This document shows, piece after piece, positions 17,756-25,888 of a stretch of 42,078 nt of DNA. The notes beneath the pieces were generated by a model, which was not told the origin of the DNA, made no database searches, and saw nothing but the letters and a program-made list of their open reading frames with translations. Position 1 is the first letter of the stretch, and each line of letters opens with the position of its first letter. The translations under genes and the position numbers were made by a program. The stretch spans positions 1-42,078 of the forward strand of contig JAHLWS010000058.1 in NCBI GenBank assembly GCA_019057795.1, read 5' to 3'. The stretch is from Promethearchaeota archaeon. Lineage in GTDB: Archaea; Asgardarchaeota; Lokiarchaeia; Sigyniarchaeales; SOKP01.

Positions 17756-17766
17756 TTATATATAAA
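17756..17766 (+). promoter_or_regulatory. TATA box of the membrane-protein gene
   Basis: The sequence ttatatataaa is centred about 27 nt before the ATG at 17788, placing the expected transcription start at the start codon (leaderless). Confidence 0.5.
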
Positions 17767-17787
17767 GTCAAGATCTAATATGGTAGT

Positions 17788-18369
17788 ATGGAAGATTTAT
17801 CAATAGTAAGTATTCTAGTAAGTGCAATATCAAGTACAATTGCGATAATAATCGCAATCATCTTAAATTGGTGGCAAAATAAAAAGACCAATGAACGATT
17901 AGAAAAATCTCTTAACCACGAGATTAAATTGAGAAATGAACGTGTTCAAAAAATGTATGATATTGTTAAAGAAGTCTTTAATACACTTAAATTCGACACT
18001 AAGAAGAGATTGTTTTTGAGTGTAATTGGAAGGCAAGGAGCACAACATAGTTATACAAATCCAAAAATATCTATGAATGAAGAGGATCTTCATATTCCAA
18101 TTGAAGGAGATTATGAAGAGAAGAAATCACTTCTGAAATTCTTTAAAAACGATTATAAATACTTATGGATTGATGAGATTTATGAATATGGGTTCGGAAG
18201 TTTTTATAATAACTCGATAAAGATGCAAGGTGGAGATCTTTTTGTTTGTAAGGGTTTTTATGAAGTAAAAGAAGATATAAATGAGATAACAGTTAAGGAT
18301 GTTCTATTATTCATATTGAATAAACTAAAAAAGGATTCTAGAGAATACTGGGGAATTGAATTAAAATGA
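17788..18369 (+). CDS. Hypothetical single-span membrane protein with coiled coil
   Basis: A 193-residue protein that I do not recognise. Residues 5-29 form one transmembrane segment (IVSILVSAISSTIAIIIAII), followed by NWWQNKK and a charged helix of about 40 residues likely to be coiled coil. Then comes a soluble, mixed alpha/beta domain rich in aromatic and charged residues (KNDYKYLWIDEIYEYGFG). The layout (membrane anchor, stalk, cytosolic domain) recurs in small membrane effectors of defence loci, but no effector motif is visible. It converges on the HEPN-DUF262 pair, with 50 nt between the ends. A TATA box is visible upstream. Confidence 0.6.
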   Translation: MEDLSIVSILVSAISSTIAIIIAIILNWWQNKKTNERLEKSLNHEIKLRNERVQKMYDIVKEVFNTLKFDTKKRLFLSVIGRQGAQHSYTNPKISMNEEDLHIPIEGDYEEKKSLLKFFKNDYKYLWIDEIYEYGFGSFYNNSIKMQGGDLFVCKGFYEVKEDINEITVKDVLLFILNKLKKDSREYWGIELK

Positions 18370-18419
18370 ATTTTTTAGAATTAATACTAAGAAAAAAAAT
18401 TAGAAAATTATTCAAAGAT

Positions 18420-19112
18420 TTATTTTTTTGCAGATATACAAATATTATTTATTTGTTTTTTATAAGTTATATCTAAATGCCGAGCTAAAATCCGTAGAAA
18501 ATTAATTGCCTCATTTAAATCGTTTTTAGTTATTTGAGATGCAAAAGATGTCTTATGAGCAACATTATTTCGTCTATTAATTATCTCGGATAATTTTCCT
18601 TTTATAAGATTCGTATTGATTCTTTTTTGCCATCCTCTTTGAAATCTTTTTGTTATGTGTTCAAAAATTTTATTAAATCCAATTACATCAAAAAGGTTTA
18701 TTATCACTCTTGGGGTAGGATTATAACCTTGTAATTTGAATACTGCTGTATTTATCTCATCATTAATAATAGATCTGCATGCATTTTTTGCATCTGCTAA
18801 TTTTTTAACATCTTTTTTCAATGATGATTGTTTTAAGGTTCTATCAACATTTGTTATTATTAATTTATCAGGTAGTTTTGAAAAATCAATATTATTGGTG
18901 TGTCTTTTTATGACATCTAAATAGATATCTGGTAGACGATTTAAAAATTCTTCAAATGATGCAACAATCAAAATTGCAGAGCCCCCTCGTAAACCATAAA
19001 CATACTTCTTATGTTTTTGTTTAGGTGGGACTTTATAAGTATCTAATTGAATTAATGCTTTGGCAATTTCTAAGGATTGAAGAAACTCTTTATAGGCAAT
19101 AGATTTAATCAT
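18420..19112 (-). CDS. HEPN-domain ribonuclease-like protein (RiboL-PSP/MAE_28990 type)
   Basis: A 230-residue protein. The N-terminal half shows SAILIVASFEEFLNRL near 45-60, a helix typical of the larger HEPN families found in defence and toxin loci. The C-terminal half carries EIINRRNNVAHKTSF with Arg181-x4-His186, the HEPN ribonuclease active-site motif. It starts 7 nt after the DUF262 stop, so the two are one transcript. DUF262 proteins next to HEPN nucleases of this type are a recurrent pair. The expected role is RNA cleavage triggered or restrained by the DUF262 partner. Subfamily naming is from memory of motifs, not a search. Confidence 0.75.
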   Translation of the reverse strand: MIKSIAYKEFLQSLEIAKALIQLDTYKVPPKQKHKKYVYGLRGGSAILIVASFEEFLNRLPDIYLDVIKRHTNNIDFSKLPDKLIITNVDRTLKQSSLKKDVKKLADAKNACRSIINDEINTAVFKLQGYNPTPRVIINLFDVIGFNKIFEHITKRFQRGWQKRINTNLIKGKLSEIINRRNNVAHKTSFASQITKNDLNEAINFLRILARHLDITYKKQINNICISAKK

Positions 19113-19119
19113 TGAATTT

Positions 19120-20427
19120 TTACCTTTTTAAGAAATTATTTATAAAATTATAGACTTTATCCTTCCGTGTGAAAAAAGCAGGTGAAGTACTTGTGTGATA
19201 AGAAATTGAATAATCAAAGTTTTCATCTGAGAAGAGTTTTTTATATTCTTTGATAAAATCATCCTGATTAAAATCATTCGGTATTGAGAGAGTTTCATCA
19301 CGGTCGACACATGCAAATATAACAGCATCAAACAATGGCGTCGTCATTTTTTTCTTCCAATAACCCTTACTTTTAAACCATCTTTTAAAAGCAAATTCAC
19401 CAAATAATCTATAAATAAAGTTTATAGTTTTAAGAAATTTCTTTTCAAATTTCTCAATTTTAATTTTATTCATCCTTTGATTTTTTCTAATGAAATCACT
19501 CATTTTCCAAGCAATATCTCCTGAAAAATAGGTTGGATTCTCAAAAAAAGTAAAAAATCTGAGTACATACTCTACATCCTTCATTTCTTGATAAATTTTT
19601 GATTCATTTTTATCATCTACTCCTAATAATTTGTGAAATGTTGAATTCTCAGACAAATCTATAATCAAATCATTTAAATCTCCCGGATAAGCACTATTCC
19701 GTATCTCTTGATCGTTTAAGCTTACACCTCCGGTATTTAAACGTTGAAAAACTTTATATTTAATATCCTCATCAGATTCATTGAGTATTATAATTGCTCT
19801 CAAAACAGTTCGAGTTTTTAGATAATTTTGATATGTTGATGGTAGATCAGAAAAAAGTCTTCTATTTAAATCTTTAAATACTTTTAGCCCAACCAGTTCT
19901 AATTTATTTGTAAAAAATCTTTGAATAGAATTTAACCGTTGTTTACCATCTATAACAGAATATTTTCCATATTCATCTTCATTTAAGTATATTGGAGGAA
20001 CTGGAACATTCATTATAAATGATTCTATTAGTTTCGATTGTCTTTCATCACTCCAACGATATCTTCGTTGATATTCAGGGTGAAGATTAATAATGTCTTC
20101 TTCTAACAATTCTGACAATGTTCTCAAGTTATAATCGACAAATTGAGTTACAAGAGTACGTTGTTGATCTTTCAATGCTCTCTCAATATCGATTTCTTTG
20201 CCCTCTTTAATAGTATCATAATCAATATCGCTGTTTTGTATGTGATCAATATAATAATCTTTTTGTGAATCAGCGTCCCTGAAATCATCAAAAATTTCCT
20301 TTTGAACATTTTTATATTTATGAATAACTCCTCCTATAAATACAATTTCTATGATTTTACCATATACTTCAAATCCAATTTTATCAATTTCATCAGAGAT
20401 ATTATAAAAATATTCCATATTCATCAC
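19120..20427 (-). CDS. DUF262 (GmrS/ParB-Srx-like) protein
   Basis: A 435-residue protein. After an N-terminal extension of about 85 residues comes a DUF262 domain: HPEYQRRYRW at 116-125, PVPPIYL, then the hallmark IDGKQRLNSIQRF with DGKQR at 160-164, and VFQRLNTGGVSLNDQEIRN near 228-246. In GmrSD-type enzymes this domain binds nucleotide and drives cleavage of modified DNA. The C-terminal half has no HNH (DUF1524) motif that I can see, so the nuclease function may belong to the HEPN protein encoded immediately downstream. GTG 20427, ATG 20424 and ATG 20418 are all possible starts. Confidence 0.85.
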   Translation of the reverse strand: MMNMEYFYNISDEIDKIGFEVYGKIIEIVFIGGVIHKYKNVQKEIFDDFRDADSQKDYYIDHIQNSDIDYDTIKEGKEIDIERALKDQQRTLVTQFVDYNLRTLSELLEEDIINLHPEYQRRYRWSDERQSKLIESFIMNVPVPPIYLNEDEYGKYSVIDGKQRLNSIQRFFTNKLELVGLKVFKDLNRRLFSDLPSTYQNYLKTRTVLRAIIILNESDEDIKYKVFQRLNTGGVSLNDQEIRNSAYPGDLNDLIIDLSENSTFHKLLGVDDKNESKIYQEMKDVEYVLRFFTFFENPTYFSGDIAWKMSDFIRKNQRMNKIKIEKFEKKFLKTINFIYRLFGEFAFKRWFKSKGYWKKKMTTPLFDAVIFACVDRDETLSIPNDFNQDDFIKEYKKLFSDENFDYSISYHTSTSPAFFTRKDKVYNFINNFLKR

Positions 20428-20469
20428 ACTATTAAGTTGTTTTTATTAATAATGAATATTAACTACTTT

Positions 20470-20595
20470 TTATGCATTTTGGTTAAATATGCTATGTTTC
20501 GATTTTACATGAATTGTTAAATTATATTTTTGTTTAGCTTTATAATCACAGTATGGACAATTATACCATTTAACATCAATATCATGAAGACGGAT
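20470..20595 (-). pseudogene. Remnant of a C2H2 zinc-finger protein
   Basis: On the minus strand an open stretch of 41 codons reads HDIDVKWYNCPYCDYKAKQ and continues to an IHVKSKH end. It contains a perfect C-x2-C-x12-H-x4-H zinc finger and ends in TAA at 20470. There is no start codon, and TAA and TAG stops lie just upstream in frame, so only one finger of a probably longer protein is left. The HDIDVKWY linker resembles tandem-finger proteins I associate with Asgard archaea; that is recollection, not a search. It lies directly upstream of the DUF262 gene. Confidence 0.65.
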
Positions 20596-20696
20596 CTATT
20601 ATTACAGCATACCCTTCTAAATACAGCAATTAGAATTCCCGCGCACTACTTAAATTTAAATAAGATTTTTTCTTTTTTTTATTAATTAATGGTGTT

Positions 20697-21239
20697 TTGA
20701 TTTTGAGGGTATTTATATCAGATGTTATCGTTAAAAAGGATAAATATGGTCCTGATTACTACTGGGTAGTTGGAAGGCTTCAGAGTGGTATAGATGTTAT
20801 TATCAAGGATATTTACTATGACCTTAGGGAATGTATAGGTCGCCACATCGATATGCTAATATCCTTTATGAGGTCTCCCTATTGCGAGTTGAAGAGAAGA
20901 ATTCAAAGCCAAATTTTTTTACCAGAGAAATTTTATTCAGTGGGGCTCATTGATGAGTTGTTAAGAAAGAAAAGAGTCGTTTCATCCAGCAATAAGAGAG
21001 TTATAGAATTAACCGGTGAATTTATTGATTCTTACACTATCCCTGAAAAATGGGCTCCCCTAACTCAACGAAAATCATTTAAAGTTTTATTCAAGGAGCC
21101 ACCTGCTCTTAAAACTGAAGATGGGACTTTCCTTCTATACCCCTTTCATTCACGAAGGGGAGTTCCAATTGAGAAAATTCCTCAAGAAGTGACAATCGCG
21201 GGAAGTTTGGAATTAGAAGCTTGGGCACCAAGCCAATAA
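20697..21239 (+). CDS. Hypothetical protein
   Basis: A 180-residue protein of no family I recognise. It starts at a TTG (20697), because no in-frame ATG or GTG is available early; TTG at 20703 is an alternative. The N-terminal third is strand-rich (ISDVIVKKDKYGPDYYWVVG), like an OB-fold or a small beta-barrel. The middle is helical and basic, and the end is again strand-rich (VTIAGSLELEAWAPSQ). It has no membrane segment or cysteine cluster. It stands on the plus strand between the DUF262 gene and the LRR gene inside the accessory island. Confidence 0.5.
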   Translation: MILRVFISDVIVKKDKYGPDYYWVVGRLQSGIDVIIKDIYYDLRECIGRHIDMLISFMRSPYCELKRRIQSQIFLPEKFYSVGLIDELLRKKRVVSSSNKRVIELTGEFIDSYTIPEKWAPLTQRKSFKVLFKEPPALKTEDGTFLLYPFHSRRGVPIEKIPQEVTIAGSLELEAWAPSQ

Positions 21240-21343
21240 AGTTCTTTAATGGATAATTGCAGAAATAGTACGAAAAAGAAGCAACCTTAAACAATATGAT
21301 TGATTAGTTTTTTAATTTAAAATAGGCTTTATTTTTATAGATA

Positions 21344-22120
21344 ATGGAATTCGTGAGTATTACAGGCGTTGGAAAAAGATTTGTCAATCCTGAGGGATTG
21401 TCCCTTGATTTAAACGGGCTCGGAATAAAAAAAATTAAAGATATTAATGGACTTCAAGATCTTACTACGCTTCGACGGCTCGAACTCCAGGGGAATGAGC
21501 TCGTCTCAATTGAGGGTCTTGAAAATCTTAAGGATCTTGAGGAATTATTCCTTGGCGGGAATAAGATTGTTAAGATTGAAAATTTAAATAAATTACCCCA
21601 TTTAAAAAGATTGATTCTAGATAGTAATAATTATTCTACAATTCGCGGACTTGAGGGAATGGCAAACCTAGAGAGATTAGGGCTTAGCTTAAACAATATT
21701 GCCAGCATTCAAGGGCTTGATACCCTGTCCGCTTTGCAAGAATTAGACTTTAGTATAAATCGGATTACTGAGATTAAAGGTCTTGATGATTTGGTTAACC
21801 TTCGTTTATTAGTTCTCCGTAGTAATAAGATAACTCACGTTCAAAGACTGCAGAATTTATTTAGCCTTGAATACTTAAATCTCAGTCGAAATCCCATCCA
21901 ATCTCTTAAAGGAATTGAAGCTCTTATTAAGCTTGAGGAGATATATCTTGATAATACTAGATTGACATCTATTATGACCGAACTCGACAAATTACCGAAT
22001 TTAAAATTTCTTTCAATTAAAGGAATGCTTGGACGTATCCCATTTGAAGAAATTAGGTACTTGATTGAAGAAAAAGGAATAGACATCCTCCCTTATGGAG
22101 TTCCTCCGTATGAACCTTGA
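21344..22120 (+). CDS. Leucine-rich repeat protein, SDS22-like
   Basis: A 258-residue protein made almost wholly of about nine leucine-rich repeats of 21-23 residues (for example LRRLELQGNELVSIEGLENL and LEELFLGGNKIVKIENLNKL). They are of the SDS22 type, with LxxLxxLxLxxNxIxxIxGL consensus. The C-terminal cap ends PYGVPPYEP. Such proteins act as protein-binding scaffolds and are common in Asgard archaea. It has no signal peptide or membrane segment, so it is cytoplasmic. Its TGA is followed, in the same frame, by the C-terminal fragment of an acyl-CoA ligase, so the 3' end sits at a rearrangement junction. Confidence 0.88.
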   Translation: MEFVSITGVGKRFVNPEGLSLDLNGLGIKKIKDINGLQDLTTLRRLELQGNELVSIEGLENLKDLEELFLGGNKIVKIENLNKLPHLKRLILDSNNYSTIRGLEGMANLERLGLSLNNIASIQGLDTLSALQELDFSINRITEIKGLDDLVNLRLLVLRSNKITHVQRLQNLFSLEYLNLSRNPIQSLKGIEALIKLEEIYLDNTRLTSIMTELDKLPNLKFLSIKGMLGRIPFEEIRYLIEEKGIDILPYGVPPYEP

Positions 22121-22279
22121 ACCTTTAAAAAAACTATTATACCTTTAATTTTCTTTGGAGAAGATTTTAAAGATCTAAAGAAATTTGCTAAAAAAGAAAA
22201 AGCTCCAATTTTTTATACTCCTCTTGAAGCGGCATACGCTATAAAAATTTTAGTAGAACGATTGAAACTGAAAATTTAA
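22121..22279 (+). pseudogene. C-terminal fragment of a second ADP-forming acyl-CoA ligase
   Basis: The frame directly after the LRR stop reads FKKTIIPLIFFGEDFKDLKK, then FAKKEKAPIFYTPLEAAYAI, ending KILVERLKLKI and TAA at 22279. It aligns without gaps to the C-terminus of the ligase at 15703-17103 (ELKELAKKEMTPIFYTPHEA region), with about 28 of 45 residues identical by eye. All upstream domains are absent. It is therefore a decapitated paralogue, not a gene. Its place, just before the ACT-domain gene, marks the right edge of the accessory island. Confidence 0.8.
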
Positions 22280-22315
22280 AGTGGAATTCTTAAAAAAAGT
22301 AATTTTTTTTATAGA

Positions 22316-22741
22316 CTATTGTTCAAAATCTTCTACTACATCAAAGCCATTCTTTTTTAACACTTCAAACCCATTTTCGTTATCGTCTAATCTTAATACT
22401 GTCATAGTTCTAGCTTCTGACGATTTTTCGGCAAATGTATATAAATATTCAATGTTGACTTTATTATCTCCGAGTGTTTTAGCAATGTTATACAATTGAG
22501 ATATGTTATCCGTGAGCCTTACTGCTATAACTTCTGTAACTGAATGCATATAATCATTATCCTCTAATAACTCAACGCATTTCTCATATGGTTTAACTAA
22601 GAGCAATAATAATCCATAATCTTCTGTTTCGGCCACAGTTATAGATCTGATATATATGTTGTTGTTCATCAGAAATTCAAAAAAATTTGCTAGAGTCCCT
22701 GGTACATTAGGGAGAAACACAGAAATTTGTTTGAGTTTCAT
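22316..22741 (-). CDS. Tandem ACT-domain protein
   Basis: A 141-residue protein of two ACT domains: MKLKQISVFLPNVPGTLANF opens the first (1-65) and EVIAVRLTDNISQLYNIAKT the second (70-137). The LPNVPGTLANFFEFL loop is the amino-acid-binding signature. Stand-alone double-ACT proteins of this type often accompany ior and aryl-CoA ligase genes in archaea, where they are thought to sense aromatic amino acids. Here it faces the ior operon from the other side of the accessory island and probably belonged to the same locus before the insertion. No catalytic or DNA-binding domain is present. Confidence 0.87.
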   Translation of the reverse strand: MKLKQISVFLPNVPGTLANFFEFLMNNNIYIRSITVAETEDYGLLLLLVKPYEKCVELLEDNDYMHSVTEVIAVRLTDNISQLYNIAKTLGDNKVNIEYLYTFAEKSSEARTMTVLRLDDNENGFEVLKKNGFDVVEDFEQ

Positions 22742-22959
22742 TTTTTAATCAAATTATATTAATTTTTATTCGAAATATTATCTTAAATGATAATTGTACT
22801 TAATTAAATTACGTTTAAAAATGATACTGAAATAACGAAAATTGAAAATTTTTAAAGATCTCACTTAATTTTTTAAAGGTAATTTACTTCTGGATTCATA
22901 TAGCGAAATTTCACTTATTTTTAATCTTAATAGTTTAAATTTGGATAAAAGTGGTAAAT

Positions 22960-23688
22960 ATGATTAATTGGAAGGAAAAATTTAATGAGCAATTAACATG
23001 GACTGCTGAATTAAGAGATTGTTTATATGAAAAAGCAGAATTCTCTCTTAAAAAAAATTTATTAGAATTAGGTTGTTATAATGGCGAACTACTTAAAGAA
23101 ATTGGAATAAAATATAATTTAAAACTATTCGGTATAGATAAGAATAAAAATAAAATCGAATACGCAAGTGCCAACTTAGAGAAAAATCTTATCGATGCTA
23201 AGCTCATAACGATGGATATATTAAATAATAACTTTGAAGATAACTTTTTTGATGTTGTTATTACCTATTGTTATTTCTTATGGGAAATGGACATAAATCA
23301 TATTTTGGCAGAAATTCATAGAATTTTGAAACATAACGGAGTTTTTTTGATTTTGGGTGAGCCTGATTTTGGAGGAATTATTGAATACTCTGACACGGGT
23401 TTAAAGAAAGAGTTATATAATAGCCTTAAAGATTCAGGAGCAGACCCAGAAATAGGAAGGAAGATACCTCAATACTTTTCAAATGAATTTAGACTCGTGG
23501 AGCATTTTTGTTCAAGTTTTCCATGGATCCCAAGCGTAAATAGAGCGAGTTTAGTTAACGATTTAGATCTTTACATAAAAAATTTAAATACTAAAAAATT
23601 TAATTCAGTTTTGATTATACAAAGTATAGAAAGTAATAAATATTTTTTATTTATCCCAATATTTGGGTATTACCTTAAGAAGATTTAA
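22960..23688 (+). CDS. Class I SAM-dependent methyltransferase
   Basis: A 242-residue protein counted from the ATG at 22960 (a GTG at 22951 is also possible). Motif I is NLLELGCYNGELLKEIG near 33, an acidic residue ends strand 2 at LFGIDKNKNK, and motif IV is NFFDVVITYCYFLWEMD. The methylation acceptor is not evident. It lacks the extra domains of RNA or DNA methylases, and the region after the Rossmann fold is short and helical. A second methyltransferase follows 17 nt downstream, so the two are likely co-transcribed. They share the fold but not close sequence. Confidence 0.8.
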   Translation: MINWKEKFNEQLTWTAELRDCLYEKAEFSLKKNLLELGCYNGELLKEIGIKYNLKLFGIDKNKNKIEYASANLEKNLIDAKLITMDILNNNFEDNFFDVVITYCYFLWEMDINHILAEIHRILKHNGVFLILGEPDFGGIIEYSDTGLKKELYNSLKDSGADPEIGRKIPQYFSNEFRLVEHFCSSFPWIPSVNRASLVNDLDLYIKNLNTKKFNSVLIIQSIESNKYFLFIPIFGYYLKKI

Positions 23689-23705
23689 AGAATTGATAAA
23701 AATTA

Positions 23706-24458
23706 ATGAGTTTAAAACAGTTTTACGAACACCATAAAAATTTTTCAGCTAGAAATCTTTCTGAATACGATCTTTCTCCCGGAATTAGATGTAAATTCGA
23801 TTTATTAAAAGAAATAATTGGTTATAGTAGAGCCTTTAAAAATGCGATAGATTTAGGTTGTTCAGGAAACTCTCTTCTTTACTTCTTAGAAAATGTACAA
23901 AATAAATCGTATTACGATATATCTGCTATATCTTTAAAGCAATATTCTAAACAGAACCCTTTATGTGGAGATGTTGTAAAATTACCGTATAAAAACAATA
24001 CTTTTGACTTGGTACTTGCTTTAGATGTGCTAGAACACGTAAAAAATGATGATTTAGCTATCTCTGAAATAAAAAGAATATTAACACAGGGAGGATTTGC
24101 TGTAATTACAGTTCCACACAGGATGAAATACTATTCAAAACAAGATAAGATAATCGGTCATTATCGTAGATATGAAATTGAGCAAATTTTAGGATTATTC
24201 CGACGCCATAATTTCAAATATTTAAAACATTTTGGAGTTTACGGGATATTAATGAAAATGTCCTTACTACAATCGATTAATCCGAAAAAAACAGAAAAGA
24301 ATTTAATAAATTTACGCAATAAATATCGCTCAAATTTAATTTTCAGAAAGATTTGGGACCTTTTTGTCAAACTTAGTTCGACACTAATGAAAATAGATGC
24401 GAAGTATTATTCTCCGAAACGAATGATGAATATAGCATTCATATTTCTAAAATTATAA
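23706..24458 (+). CDS. Class I SAM-dependent methyltransferase
   Basis: A 250-residue methyltransferase. AIDLGCSGNSLLYFL near 47-61 is motif I, GDVVKLPYKNNTFDLVLALD near 87-106 spans motifs II-IV, and VLEHVKNDDLAISEIKRILTQGG is the type-11 methyltransferase core. The C-terminal basic helices (KYRSNLIFRKIWDLFVKL) might sit at the membrane surface, which would fit a lipid or quinone acceptor, but this is speculation. It is the second gene of a pair and converges with the zinc-ribbon gene two bases later. Confidence 0.82.
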   Translation: MSLKQFYEHHKNFSARNLSEYDLSPGIRCKFDLLKEIIGYSRAFKNAIDLGCSGNSLLYFLENVQNKSYYDISAISLKQYSKQNPLCGDVVKLPYKNNTFDLVLALDVLEHVKNDDLAISEIKRILTQGGFAVITVPHRMKYYSKQDKIIGHYRRYEIEQILGLFRRHNFKYLKHFGVYGILMKMSLLQSINPKKTEKNLINLRNKYRSNLIFRKIWDLFVKLSSTLMKIDAKYYSPKRMMNIAFIFLKL

Positions 24459-24460
24459 TC

Positions 24461-24856
24461 TTATTTGTTTTCAGCGTATTCTTTTTTCATTTTTTCAAAT
24501 AACTTTTTAAATTGCTCTATGTATTTCTCGTCGTTAGTTTCCTCTATTTTCTTAAGAAGTTCTACTGACTTATTTAATACAGTTGAAGTTTTTTTGATTT
24601 TATCAAAATATAGTTGCTTTGTTTGTTGAGATTTAGCAACTCTTAGAGAACTTTTATAACCCTTGATCGAGCTCTCTATTTTTTTTTGTGATTCGATTAC
24701 TGAATCTGCTAACTGCTTTTTTCTCTGTTCTAACTTAATGCAGTTATCACATATTAATTCTCCCGATCTTTTTTGCCCTTTTTTAATCATAAAGGGATTT
24801 CCACATCTAGGGCATTCAACGAGCGCAACAATTAATTTATCGTTAGGTTCGGGCAT
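24461..24856 (-). CDS. Zinc-ribbon protein with coiled-coil tail
   Basis: A 131-residue protein. Residues 15-39 form a treble-clef or ribbon zinc site (CPRCGNPF ... CDNC), and the rest is a long charged helix predicted as coiled coil (ADSVIESQKKIESSIKGYK and on). The layout suggests a small adaptor or nucleic-acid-binding protein. I recognise no named family. It is convergent with the methyltransferase gene and has no same-strand neighbour. Confidence 0.65.
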   Translation of the reverse strand: MPEPNDKLIVALVECPRCGNPFMIKKGQKRSGELICDNCIKLEQRKKQLADSVIESQKKIESSIKGYKSSLRVAKSQQTKQLYFDKIKKTSTVLNKSVELLKKIEETNDEKYIEQFKKLFEKMKKEYAENK

Positions 24857-24996
24857 AAAAGATAAATAATTAAAGTTTAAATTTATTTAAATTTTAAATT
24901 ATTAATTTAATAACTTTTTTAGAATTTAATTCTTGATTTTTTTGATAGCATCTCATTATCAAGAAAGTTTATGATAAATTTTACATATTTTTTTTT

Positions 24997-25797
24997 ATGG
25001 ATTTATATCTTACAACAATATTTTTATTAATATTATTAGGTTTTTTAACGGGAACTATTTCTGCTATTGCGGGAATTGGAGGCGGAGTTTTTTTTGTATC
25101 AATAATGACTCTTTTATTTTTGATGCCGATTAATATTGCCATAGACACATCTACATTCATAATTTTAACATCTTCTTGTGCGGGATTTATAACTTATCTA
25201 AAACAAGAAAGAACAAATTTAAAACTAGCTTTAGCATTTGGTGGTTTTTCAATTTTAGGGAGCATTTTAGCCACTATTATATTTTCATTTATTCAAATCG
25301 ATAATTCAATGCTAAAAATTTTATTTGCATTGACATTACTCGTGGCAGGATTAAATATGATTCATAAAGCTATTAAAACAAAAGGAAGTTTAAGGAGTAA
25401 AGACCTGGAAAAGGGAGAATTCTCATTGCACGATTACGATTATAAAACCAATTTAAAAAAAGCTATTCCATTATTTATATTAGCAGGTTTTGTTGCAAAT
25501 TTACTAGGAATTGGCGGAGGGATTATAAATACTCCGTCCCTCAACATAATATTAGGTTTTCCTATCCATAATTCTACAGCAATTTCAACTTCAATAATTT
25601 TTTTCACTGCTATATATAATACAATCATTAAGTGTCTCTTAGGGCAAATAGATTATCTAGTTGGCCTTCTAATAACCATTGGCGCTATTTTAGGTTCGGT
25701 ATTTGGGGCAAAAATATCAAGAAAAATACCGAAAACATATTTAAAATTTTTAGTGGCGATAATCTTACTAGTTTTAGCAATTAGAATGTTTTTTTAG
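24997..25797 (+). CDS. TauE/SafE-family membrane exporter
   Basis: A 266-residue membrane protein with eight hydrophobic segments in two homologous halves. Each half starts with the family's glycine-rich motif: TISAIAGIGGGVFFV near 20-34 and VANLLGIGGGIINTPSL near 165-181. The family exports sulfite, sulfoacetate or other organosulfur anions, and some members transport other acids. With the sulfur-relay operon at the left end it hints at sulfur-anion traffic, but the two loci are 23 kb apart and the link is inference. Confidence 0.87.
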   Translation: MDLYLTTIFLLILLGFLTGTISAIAGIGGGVFFVSIMTLLFLMPINIAIDTSTFIILTSSCAGFITYLKQERTNLKLALAFGGFSILGSILATIIFSFIQIDNSMLKILFALTLLVAGLNMIHKAIKTKGSLRSKDLEKGEFSLHDYDYKTNLKKAIPLFILAGFVANLLGIGGGIINTPSLNIILGFPIHNSTAISTSIIFFTAIYNTIIKCLLGQIDYLVGLLITIGAILGSVFGAKISRKIPKTYLKFLVAIILLVLAIRMFF

Positions 25798-25888
25798 AAT
25801 TAATATGAAAAAAATATAACGGAAAACTGATAATATTATATGTAAACGAATTACGATGTAAGAAAAATAAAATGAATGGAGATAAAAA

